Of a stretch of DNA of 64,000 bases, positions 10,018 through 17,783 are shown piece by piece (position 1 is the stretch's first letter; the number at the start of each line of letters is the position of its first letter). The notes under the pieces were generated by a model. It made no database searches, was not told where the DNA came from, and saw only the letters and a list, made by a program, of their open reading frames with translations. The stretch is taken from NCBI RefSeq assembly GCF_030546575.1, contig NZ_JAUOTN010000002.1:558001-622000 (forward strand), read 5' to 3'. This DNA is from Pontibacter coccineus. Its GTDB lineage: Bacteria > Bacteroidota > Bacteroidia > Cytophagales > Hymenobacteraceae. The position numbers and the translations under genes are program-made.

Positions 10018-10460
10018 CGTTTTAATCTTTAGAATTTCTGCTGCTTTCCATCTTCATCATTTCCCTTGGTAAGGCCAGGTATACTCAATACTGTTTTACT
10101 GATGAAGTTAAAGTTTAAGGCAATATAATCCTAATAAAAATTTATTTATCGTGCTGATAATTAGGCTATTATAATTGTGTGGCTATATATCAGTATGAAG
10201 ATTTTTAGAATTTATGACTCTCAGGAGGAGCATGTTTCAGAGCGTGTCCTGCAAAGAGGCGATAGGTATAAGTTGCTGTTTCCGTGTAAGTTGCAACTCA
10301 TTTGTAGTATTATGAAAAGTTGCTAACGATGTGCTAGAGCTACTAATTTCAGTCACTTTATGCAGCGTGATGCTATTCATTTTGATAGGATTGTCGTAAA
10401 TATAAAGTATGTGTTATAAATATGGATTATATTTATTGTGATGCTTAACTATATCACGCC
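10018..10460. promoter_or_regulatory. AT-rich divergent regulatory region
   Basis: A 443 bp gap between the HD-DUF5706 and cyclase genes, clearly more AT-rich than its flanks. It carries two AGGTATA copies, three AAGTTGC words, a possible 43-codon ORF at 10195-10326 and an inverted repeat GTGAT-N10-ATCAC (10438-10457) touching the cyclase start. Both promoters must lie here, but I cannot place them with confidence. Confidence 0.5.
10195..10326 (+). CDS. Possible 43-aa small ORF or gene remnant
   Basis: ATG to TAA encoding 43 residues beginning MKIFRIYDSQEEHVSERVL, with Cys at the end. The first 30 residues read like normal protein, the rest less so. It could be a small gene or the stub of a decayed one in the cyclase regulatory region. 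No homology can be judged by eye. Confidence 0.22.
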   Translation: MKIFRIYDSQEEHVSERVLQRGDRYKLLFPCKLQLICSIMKSC

Positions 10461-12470
10461 ATGAGCCAACATCGTCAGCTTGCTGCTATTCTCTTCACAG
10501 ATGTAGAGGGATATTCTGCCATGATGCAGCAGAACGAGAAGCACGCCTTGACAATTAAAAACCGTCACCGTGAAGTACTGCGACGGGAGCATCAGCAATA
10601 CCATGGTCGAGTGGTTCAGTACTATGGGGACGGTACTCTGAGTGTTTTCCAGAGCGCCGTGGAGGCAGTGGAGTGCGCGCTGGCCATGCAGCTGGCTTTT
10701 TTGCAGGAGCCGCGCGTTCCCGTTCGTATGGGACTGCACATGGGAGATGTGATTTTCGATGAAGAGCAGCTGTTCGGGGATGGGGTGAATCTTGCATCCC
10801 GCGTTGAGTCACTGGGTGTGGCAGGCAGTGTGCTGATCTCCGATAAGGTGAAGGATGAGATTGCGAATCACCCTGATATACAAACTTATTCCGTGGGAAT
10901 TTACCGACTGAAGAACATAGCGCGGCCAGTCGAAGTATTTGCCCTGGACCACGAAGGTTTGGTAAAGCCGTCTCCGAATTCCCTGAACGGCAAGACGGAA
11001 GAGAAGAAAGCCCCACCGTTGCGCACATCCAAAAGAGCTCCTGCCAAGAGCATCGCAGTGCTACCGCTCGTAAACCTGAGCAACGATCCGGAGCAACAGT
11101 ATTTCAGCGAGGGAGTTGCAGAAGAGATCATCAATGCACTGTCCAGCCTCAAAAACCTGAAAGTGGCGGGTCGTACTTCTTCTTTTAAATTCAGCAGGGA
11201 AAACGCTGACCTGCGGGAGGTGGGAGAGAAGCTGGGCGTAAGCACGGTATTAGAAGGCAGTGTGCGCAAACAAGGCAATCAGTTGAGAATTACTGTGCAA
11301 CTCACAAAAGTGGAAGATGGTTTTCACCTGTGGTCTGAGCGGTATGACGGCAGCATGGACGATATCTTTGCGATCCAGGACAAGATCGCGTCGGCTATTA
11401 CGGAGAAAATGAAGGTGACGCTGTTGGAGAAGGGGCGGGGCGGGCTCAGAAAAACGCCTACCCGCAACACCGAAGCCTATGAGCTATACCTGAAAGGGAA
11501 ATTTTACCTGAACAGGCGCGGTACCTACATCGTGACCGGCATCAAGTACCTTCAGAGAGCCGTGGAGCTGGACCCTGACTTTGCCTTGGCGTATGCAGAC
11601 TATGCAGACGCAAATGTGCTGGTAGGGCTTTATGGTATACTGCCACCCAAGCAGGTCATGTTCAAAGGGAAGCAGGCAGCAGAGAAAGCGCTGCAGCTTA
11701 ATCCGTCTTTGTGTGAGGCTTATACCTCGCTGGGCTCATACTACTGCTACATCTGGGACTTGCCAAAAGCTGAGAAACATTTCCTAAAAGCGCTCGAGCT
11801 GAATCCAAGCCATGCGCAAACACACCTCCGGTATGGCCTCAACTACCTCGCCTGGATGAAGGGGGATTTTGCAAAGGCAGAGGAACACGGCAGAAAGGCG
11901 ATCAAACTCGACCCTCTGAGTGCGCTTTGCTTCGGCATATATGCCCAGATCCTGCATGCAGGTGGAAAGTTTAAGGAAGCACTTGCCGCCTGTAAAACCG
12001 GGCTGGATCTGGATTCCTATTCCTTTATATGCAATCTGTATGAGGGCTACTCCTACCTGTTTTTGCATCAGCACGAAGAGGCGCTTGCTGTGTTTGAACG
12101 CCTGATGGTACTCTCCAGCAGGCATAGCTTTGCCCATGGTGCCTTAATTATGACGCTCTGCAAAATGGGAAACATCGACAGGGCAAGGGCGGAATTGAAA
12201 GAACTGAAAGAGCGGGCAAGCAGGGAGTATGTTGTCTGCACTGCAATAGGTATAGCAGCAGGGTGGTTGAACGATGATCTGGATGAGGCCTTCCACTTTT
12301 TTGAGAAGGGTCTTAAAGACCACGATCCTTTGCTTATCTCGCTGAAATATGAACGTTGGACTCCGGAGACAGTCAGGCAGGACCCCCGCTATCAGAAGCT
12401 GCTGGATCAGATGAATTCCCCGGACAGATCATTTTCTGATAGTCTTTACAAGTATGGCTTTGGGATCTGA
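10461..12470 (+). CDS. Class III nucleotide cyclase with TolB-like and TPR domains
   Basis: 669 residues. The N-terminal ~170 are a class III cyclase catalytic domain with metal Asp14 (FTDVEGYS) and Asp57 (YGDG), and transition-state Asn110 and Arg114 (NLASR). The two purine-selecting positions, Lys and Asp in Rv1625c, fall on Gln53 and Gln103 here. A TolB/FlgO-like domain follows at ~192-310 (AVLPLVNLSNDPEQQYFSEG), then tetratricopeptide repeats to the C-terminus. No membrane segment is seen, so it is a cytosolic cyclase with a protein-interaction tail. This architecture is common in proteobacteria. Adjacency to a DUF5706 effector suggests signalling between them. The nucleotide product cannot be told from sequence. 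Confidence 0.85.
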   Translation: MSQHRQLAAILFTDVEGYSAMMQQNEKHALTIKNRHREVLRREHQQYHGRVVQYYGDGTLSVFQSAVEAVECALAMQLAFLQEPRVPVRMGLHMGDVIFDEEQLFGDGVNLASRVESLGVAGSVLISDKVKDEIANHPDIQTYSVGIYRLKNIARPVEVFALDHEGLVKPSPNSLNGKTEEKKAPPLRTSKRAPAKSIAVLPLVNLSNDPEQQYFSEGVAEEIINALSSLKNLKVAGRTSSFKFSRENADLREVGEKLGVSTVLEGSVRKQGNQLRITVQLTKVEDGFHLWSERYDGSMDDIFAIQDKIASAITEKMKVTLLEKGRGGLRKTPTRNTEAYELYLKGKFYLNRRGTYIVTGIKYLQRAVELDPDFALAYADYADANVLVGLYGILPPKQVMFKGKQAAEKALQLNPSLCEAYTSLGSYYCYIWDLPKAEKHFLKALELNPSHAQTHLRYGLNYLAWMKGDFAKAEEHGRKAIKLDPLSALCFGIYAQILHAGGKFKEALAACKTGLDLDSYSFICNLYEGYSYLFLHQHEEALAVFERLMVLSSRHSFAHGALIMTLCKMGNIDRARAELKELKERASREYVVCTAIGIAAGWLNDDLDEAFHFFEKGLKDHDPLLISLKYERWTPETVRQDPRYQKLLDQMNSPDRSFSDSLYKYGFGI

Positions 12471-12502
12471 TCGCCTTAGCTATCCATTCTTTTTTGCAAA
12501 AA

Positions 12503-13786
12503 CTATTTTGCGGCCATATCTGCCTCAGGAGAAGAAACAGGCTGTTTGCTCAGGCGCTCCCGCTCGATGTACTGCACCACAAAGTACAGCCCAACACTTA
12601 CCACAATAGAAAAGGCGCCGAGCATCCACCACAGGGTATCAAAACCGTAGCGGGCGGCAATGGTGGTGCCCATGTAGGGGGCTACCACATGCGCCGCGGC
12701 ATACGAGATCGTGTACAGGCCCATGTAAGAGCCGCGGTTGCTGTTGTTGGAGCGCTCCACCGAAATGGTCGCCATAAAAGGCATCACCAGAATCTCCGAA
12801 AGGCTAAGCAGGGTCATGGCGATGTAGAGCAGGAAAAGGTGCTGCCCCAGGTTCAGGGTCACAAAGGAAAAGCCCAGTACCAGTACACCGATCGGTATCA
12901 GCCAGTGTTTCTTGACTTTATCCCCGATCAGGTATACAAAGATCATCTCCACCATGAACACGATGAAGCCGTTAAGGGCGAGCAGCCCGCCGATCCACTG
13001 CTCCGGCAGCGCGTATACCTGGCGGTAATAGAGCGGTAAGGTAGAAAGAAGCTGAAAGAAAAGTATGGCAAAGCCCGCGTTCAGCACCACAAAAACCAGG
13101 TATAGTCTATCTCTGTAAGGAGAGCGGACTTTCTCTGTTGTGCCGGAAGTTGCCTCGTGGGCAACGGCCTCGGTTTTAACTTTTTGCTTTGGCCTGTGGC
13201 CCTGCTTTTTCCGGAAGTATATGTAAAAGAAGAGGCCGGCCATCATACAGCCTGCCGCATCGCCTATAAAGAGGAACTTGTACGAGATAGCCGCTATCAT
13301 ACCGCCCAGGGCAGGCCCAATGGAGAAACCCAGGTTCAGGGCCATCCGGTTAAGTGAGAAGGCCCTGGTCACGTTCTCGGGCTGGGCATAATGCGCTATG
13401 GAAGCTGAGTTGGCGGGCCGCAGCATGTCGTTTACCAGGCTTAGGATAAAGACACCTGCCGCCATGTGCTCAAACTTCTCCAGGAACAGGAACATCAGGT
13501 ATAGGCTGCCACCGACCGTTAGGCTAAAGGACTGCACTTTAAAGTGCCCGATCTTATCGGTTAGCCAACCGCCCAGAAAGCCGCCACATACCGCACCTAG
13601 CCCATAGATACTGAGTATCATACCTGCTTCCTTCATCGTAAACCCAAGCGACTCTGTCAGGTATACGCCCAGGAAAGGTATCACCATAGCACCGCTCCGG
13701 TTAATGAACATCACCAGCGAAAGCATCCACGCCGGGCGGGAGAGGCCACCGAATGCATTGCGGTATAAAAGGAACAGGCGTTTCAT
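12503..13786 (-). CDS. MFS transporter
   Basis: 427 residues with 12 predicted membrane helices. The MFS loop 2-3 signature appears as GGFLGGWLTDKIGHFKVQ (~71-88), and there is a basic central loop (RKKQGHRPKQKVK). The protein resembles drug-exporter families of the MFS. The substrate is unknown. It lies 72 bp downstream of pth on the same strand and is convergent with the cyclase gene, without an obvious terminator in the 32 bp gap. Confidence 0.88.
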   Translation of the reverse strand: MKRLFLLYRNAFGGLSRPAWMLSLVMFINRSGAMVIPFLGVYLTESLGFTMKEAGMILSIYGLGAVCGGFLGGWLTDKIGHFKVQSFSLTVGGSLYLMFLFLEKFEHMAAGVFILSLVNDMLRPANSASIAHYAQPENVTRAFSLNRMALNLGFSIGPALGGMIAAISYKFLFIGDAAGCMMAGLFFYIYFRKKQGHRPKQKVKTEAVAHEATSGTTEKVRSPYRDRLYLVFVVLNAGFAILFFQLLSTLPLYYRQVYALPEQWIGGLLALNGFIVFMVEMIFVYLIGDKVKKHWLIPIGVLVLGFSFVTLNLGQHLFLLYIAMTLLSLSEILVMPFMATISVERSNNSNRGSYMGLYTISYAAAHVVAPYMGTTIAARYGFDTLWWMLGAFSIVVSVGLYFVVQYIERERLSKQPVSSPEADMAAK

Positions 13787-13858
13787 GGGTTTGGTCGCTG
13801 AAGGCGTATGCTATCTTAATGGGGCAGGTATAGGTGGTTTCGGTAAGGTGCCCGCTCT

Positions 13859-14422
13859 TTACTTCGTGTTATACTGGTTCATGGTGCGCTCCAGCCCGAT
13901 GCTGCCAAAAGCGATGGCAGATTCCGCGGCTTTCTCAATGATGCCCGGCAGGTCGATCTTCTCGTCGTCGCTGAAATTGCTGAGCACGTAGTCTACCTGC
14001 TTGCCTTTGTGGAAAGCGTCGCCCACCCCAAAGCGCAGTCGCGGGTAGTTGTTGTGGCCGAGCGTTTGCTCGATGTGCTTCAGGCCATTGTGCCCGCCGG
14101 CACTGCCTTTGGCACGTATGCGGATTTTGCCAAATGGCAGGGCGATGTCGTCGGTGATCACCATCATCTGGTCTGGGGTCAGTTTCAGGTTGCTCAGCCA
14201 GTGGCCGACAGCTTTGCCACTCAGGTTCATGTAAGTGGTGGGCTTTACGAGTACATAGGTGCGACCTTTGCTTTTGATCTCGGTCACAAAGGAGTGGCGA
14301 CCGGTGTCAAACTTCGCGTCAAATTTCTGCGCCAGGTAGTCCAGCACCATAAAACCAATATTATGTCGCGTCTCCGCGTACTCCGGGCCAATATTGCCAA
14401 GGCCCACGATCAGGTATTTCAT
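13859..14422 (-). CDS. pth: Peptidyl-tRNA hydrolase
   Basis: 187 residues starting at MKYLIVGLGN. The family signatures are present: GLGNIGPEYAETRHNIGF with the catalytic His, and the DDIALPFG Asp. It recycles peptidyl-tRNAs dropped from ribosomes. An ATG at 14503 would add 27 residues, but that extension is encoded inside an intergenic inverted repeat, so the internal start is preferred. Gene order prs-rplY-pth is conserved in Bacteroidota. Confidence 0.94.
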   Translation of the reverse strand: MKYLIVGLGNIGPEYAETRHNIGFMVLDYLAQKFDAKFDTGRHSFVTEIKSKGRTYVLVKPTTYMNLSGKAVGHWLSNLKLTPDQMMVITDDIALPFGKIRIRAKGSAGGHNGLKHIEQTLGHNNYPRLRFGVGDAFHKGKQVDYVLSNFSDDEKIDLPGIIEKAAESAIAFGSIGLERTMNQYNTK

Positions 14423-14480
14423 ACTTGTGTCTTCCGTATCGGTGGCTGCCTTTTTGGTCAGGCCAAGCCACTGCTTTAGT

Positions 14481-14616
14481 GCGCTAATTGTTGAATTGCT
14501 CAATGACTAAATTGTTGGATGGTTAAATTGTTAAATTTTTGAGAGGGCACTTTACCTTGATCCAGGCATGATAACCTCCAGCAATTTAACCATTAAACAA
14601 TTTAACTTTCAATTGG
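14481..14616. repeat. Intergenic inverted repeat between rplY and pth
   Basis: Left arm 14481-14545 (TTGTTGAATTG, ATGGTTAAATTGTTAAAT) and right arm 14568-14616 (AATTTAACCATTAAACAATTT) are complementary low-complexity words. It lies between two co-directional minus-strand genes. Confidence 0.75.
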
Positions 14617-14620
14617 AAAC

Positions 14621-14654
14621 AAAAAATCCTGCCCTGCTCGGAGCAGGACAGGAT
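14621..14654 (-). terminator. Terminator of rplY
   Basis: Minus-strand stem ATCCTGTCCTGCTC / GAGCAGGGCAGGAT followed by TTTTTG, immediately after the rplY stop. Confidence 0.85.
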
Positions 14655-14679
14655 CTTGTTGCTATTGAAGCAGCAATAC

Positions 14680-15267
14680 TTATTTCTTGCCGCCGCGAGC
14701 TTCTTCTGTCTGTGCACTCTTAAGAGCACGTGGAATCGTAACGGTTGCTACCGGAGCAAGTGAGTTAGTCAGGATCTCGTAGTCACCCTTCGCAATTTTG
14801 CTTACTTTGATAGACTTGCCAAGCTCCAGTTCAGAGATGTTCACCTCGATATAGTCTGGCAGGTTAGCAGGAAGCGCTTTGATTTTCAGCTTACGCAGTT
14901 TCGTCACAAGCTTACCACCGGCCATTACGCCCGGAGAGTTGCCAACAAACTTAACAGGAACATCGATCTTCACTTCTTTGCTTTCGTCCAGCTGCAGGAA
15001 ATCAACGTGCAGCAGCATTTCGTTCACTGGGTGGAACTGTACGTCCTGAAGGATCGCTCTGTGGTGCGTGCCTTCGATATTCAGATCTACTTCGTATACT
15101 TCTGGAGAATAAACCAAGTCTCTGAACAGGATAGCTGGGGCGTAGAAGTGAACTTGCTCTGTGCCGCCATACAATACACCTGGTACATAAGACTCATTGC
15201 GCAGCTCTTTCGTCTGTGCTTTACCGAGATTTGCTCTTTTAAACCCTATAATCTCTAAAGTTTTCAT
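14680..15267 (-). CDS. rplY: 50S ribosomal protein L25 (general stress protein Ctc type)
   Basis: 195 residues. An N-terminal L25 5S-rRNA-binding domain (MKTLEIIGFKR, then VPGVLYGG) is followed by the TL5/Ctc C-terminal beta domain. The start at 15267 gives the usual MKT start, preceded by an AT-rich stretch and a TACCTTTG -7 element; the longer reading frame to 15300 would overlap that promoter. It has its own terminator and is followed by pth. Confidence 0.95.
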   Translation of the reverse strand: MKTLEIIGFKRANLGKAQTKELRNESYVPGVLYGGTEQVHFYAPAILFRDLVYSPEVYEVDLNIEGTHHRAILQDVQFHPVNEMLLHVDFLQLDESKEVKIDVPVKFVGNSPGVMAGGKLVTKLRKLKIKALPANLPDYIEVNISELELGKSIKVSKIAKGDYEILTNSLAPVATVTIPRALKSAQTEEARGGKK

Positions 15268-15297
15268 AAAATGAATTTTGTTAAAATTTTCAGGCCA

Positions 15298-15305
15298 CAA
15301 AGGTA
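15298..15305 (-). promoter_or_regulatory. Putative -7 element for rplY
   Basis: Minus-strand TACCTTTG, 30 bases upstream of the rplY ATG. Confidence 0.5.
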
Positions 15306-15313
15306 TGGATTTA

Positions 15314-15474
15314 ATTGTTGATTGTTAAATTGTTAATTGTTTTTTTCTTGTATAGTACAATTAATTCAGCAATCAGCCTTCCAGGTACCCTTCCAACCTA
15401 TTTGAATAATATATGAAATTGCTGATTGTTAATCATTGGGAACAACAATTAACAACCAGCAATTAACAATTTAC
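15314..15474. repeat. Intergenic inverted repeat between prs and rplY
   Basis: Left words ATTGTTGATTGTTAAATTG (15314-15340) pair with right words CAACAATTAACAACCAGC and CAATTAACAATTT (15445-15474). It lies between co-directional minus-strand genes. Confidence 0.72.
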
Positions 15475-15475
15475 C

Positions 15476-16405
<930 letters not shown>

Positions 16406-16451
16406 AATAATGCTAAATGTTATTAGGGTTTGGTTTAGGTTATTATGCCTG

Positions 16452-16459
16452 CAAAGCTA
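16452..16459 (-). promoter_or_regulatory. Putative -7 element for prs
   Basis: Minus-strand TAGCTTTG matches TAnnTTTG. A TTTG 10 bases further upstream is too close to be the -33 element. Confidence 0.5.
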
Positions 16460-16526
16460 CGAAATTCCGCAAATATGCTGCCTGATATTTCTGATTTTTA
16501 ATTAGTTAGCAGGAGGGGTATAAAGC

Positions 16527-16563
16527 AAAAAAGGCAACCCGCACTGCTGTGGGTTGCCTTTTA
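16527..16563 (-). terminator. Terminator of tRNA-Gln
   Basis: Minus-strand stem AAAGGCAACCC / GGGTTGCCTTT followed by TTTTGC, three bases after the tRNA 3' end. Confidence 0.88.
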
Positions 16564-16565
16564 AG

Positions 16566-16638
16566 TTGTCCGACCAGGTTTCGAACCTGGACTCTTCTGA
16601 ACCAAAATCAGACGTGTTGCCAGTTACACCATCGGACA
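16566..16638 (-). tRNA. tRNA-Gln (anticodon TTG)
   Basis: 73 nt cloverleaf on the minus strand. The acceptor stem is TGTCCGA / TCGGACA with discriminator A. The anticodon stem TCTGA / TCAGA holds loop TTTTGGT (anticodon TTG), and the T arm is CCAGGTTCGAAACCTGG. CCA is not encoded. Confidence 0.95.
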
Positions 16639-16639
16639 A

Positions 16640-17207
16640 GTTACCTACTAGATTTCAGGGTGGAAGCCCCTTCGTCGTTCAGTGATGCAAAGATAGGCAG
16701 GCTATTTTAAACTGCAAACATTTGCCTCAAAATTTTTTGAAAATCTCAGTCAATAATCTGCTTTAGCGCCGTGTCCTCGTACTTTTTTGGGGTATGGCTG
16801 CACTTCAAAATGGTGCTGCAAAGGTGGTTGCTGGAGGCCGTTGATACGCCTAATGGAGTGAAATTCACGGCCTTATTCTGTCTGGTTTTTTCAAAATCGG
16901 ACTGCTCTTCCGGCTCAGTAAAAACTACAAATGGACCTTAGCGCTAAATTTAAAAAAGTGCCTGACCTTAGAATTTTTAGCAATCAAGGTATAGGGACTT
17001 ACCTGTACTGGCATGACAGACTCCCGCAAATTATTTAAAAGCGGCAGATCGTGTAGGGCGTACGCTTCCTTGCTCATTGGGACCTCAATCGCCTTTTTAG
17101 TTAAGATATAAGGTATAGCCCAGGCGCCTGAGGAGATGATGTGGATAAGTTTAACTGATTTTACGGCCGTTGTACGTCACCATCTGGTAAGTACTGCGTA
17201 AAGAACT
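16640..17207. other. 570 bp gene-free gap
   Basis: No convincing gene. It contains two AGGTATA motifs (near 16988 and 17110) and a weak 32-codon ORF at 17013-17111 that I do not call. It presumably holds the tRNA-Gln promoter and that of the downstream 78-aa gene. Confidence 0.4.
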
Positions 17208-17225
17208 TTGCTAAATCTTCCAATT

Positions 17226-17462
17226 ATGTATTCAACTACCATGACGGTCAATTCTGACATCATTACCACGACCTGCGGTCGTGAGCTCGATCTAAGCCGT
17301 ACGGAACTGATTATTGAGCGCTCCAACAGCCTGTTTAGTTACAACATTCACAAAATGGACACAGGAGAATATGTGATAGCCGAGAAGTTCTATGCCAACC
17401 CTTTTAACAACCGTTACATCCTGCTCAACGACGAACAGATCGAAATGCTGAAACATTTATAG
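17226..17462 (+). CDS. Hypothetical small protein (78 aa)
   Basis: A 78-residue product from ATG 17226 (an in-frame ATG at 17208 adds six residues). It is mostly beta in appearance, with no signal peptide or membrane helix, and ends ILLNDEQIEMLKHL. No family is recognised. It may share a transcript with an 18-codon ORF downstream (17524-17580), before a strong terminator. Confidence 0.6.
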   Translation: MYSTTMTVNSDIITTTCGRELDLSRTELIIERSNSLFSYNIHKMDTGEYVIAEKFYANPFNNRYILLNDEQIEMLKHL

Positions 17463-17523
17463 CATTAGTCTCGAATACAGGTTTTCCTTAAAGAACATTT
17501 TTAATAAGATTACGCTTACAATT

Positions 17524-17580
17524 ATGTTTAAATTTTTAGCCTTCCGCTTATTCCGGGCCATCTGGGCTCAGATACTTTAA
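17524..17580 (+). CDS. Possible 18-aa cationic amphipathic peptide
   Basis: ATG to TAA encoding MFKFLAFRLFRAIWAQIL, a short aromatic, basic amphipathic helix. It lies after the 78-aa gene and 27 bases before a terminator stem. It is far too short for statistical support and is listed because the composition resembles membrane-active micropeptides. Confidence 0.25.
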   Translation: MFKFLAFRLFRAIWAQIL

Positions 17581-17607
17581 TCTTAACAACCACTTCTAAA
17601 ATAACAG

Positions 17608-17665
17608 GCCATCTCCGCCATGCACCGTTTGTCCGCAAGCTGCGCATGGCGGAGATGGCTTTTTA
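17608..17665 (+). terminator. Terminator
   Basis: Perfect 16 bp stem GCCATCTCCGCCATGC / GCATGGCGGAGATGGC with a ~20 base loop, followed by TTTTTAGG on the plus strand. Confidence 0.85.
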
Positions 17666-17721
17666 GGAAAGTTTGCATCAGGTATAGCTTTGTGCCTGGC
17701 GCAGGTATAGCCATGTAAAAG

Positions 17722-17757
17722 AACAGCCGCAGTGAGGGTCATCTCGCTGCGGCTGTT
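17722..17757 (-). terminator. Terminator of S9 peptidase gene
   Basis: Minus-strand stem AACAGCCGCAGCGAG / CTCACTGCGGCTGTT followed by CTTTTAC, just downstream of the peptidase stop. Confidence 0.75.
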
Positions 17758-17783
17758 GTGCATTAATACGCTGGCTTTATACC

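Noticed and set aside
10438..10457. CRP/FNR-type operator upstream of the cyclase
   Set aside because: GTGAT-N10-ATCAC has a spacer much longer than the N6 of the TGTGA-N6-TCACA consensus; kept only as a generic inverted repeat.
14423..14503. 27-residue N-terminal extension of Pth
   Set aside because: Its first codons fall in an intergenic inverted repeat and the family starts at the internal Met.
17013..17111. 32-codon ORF in the gap before the 78-aa gene
   Set aside because: Short, with unremarkable composition and no promoter or context.
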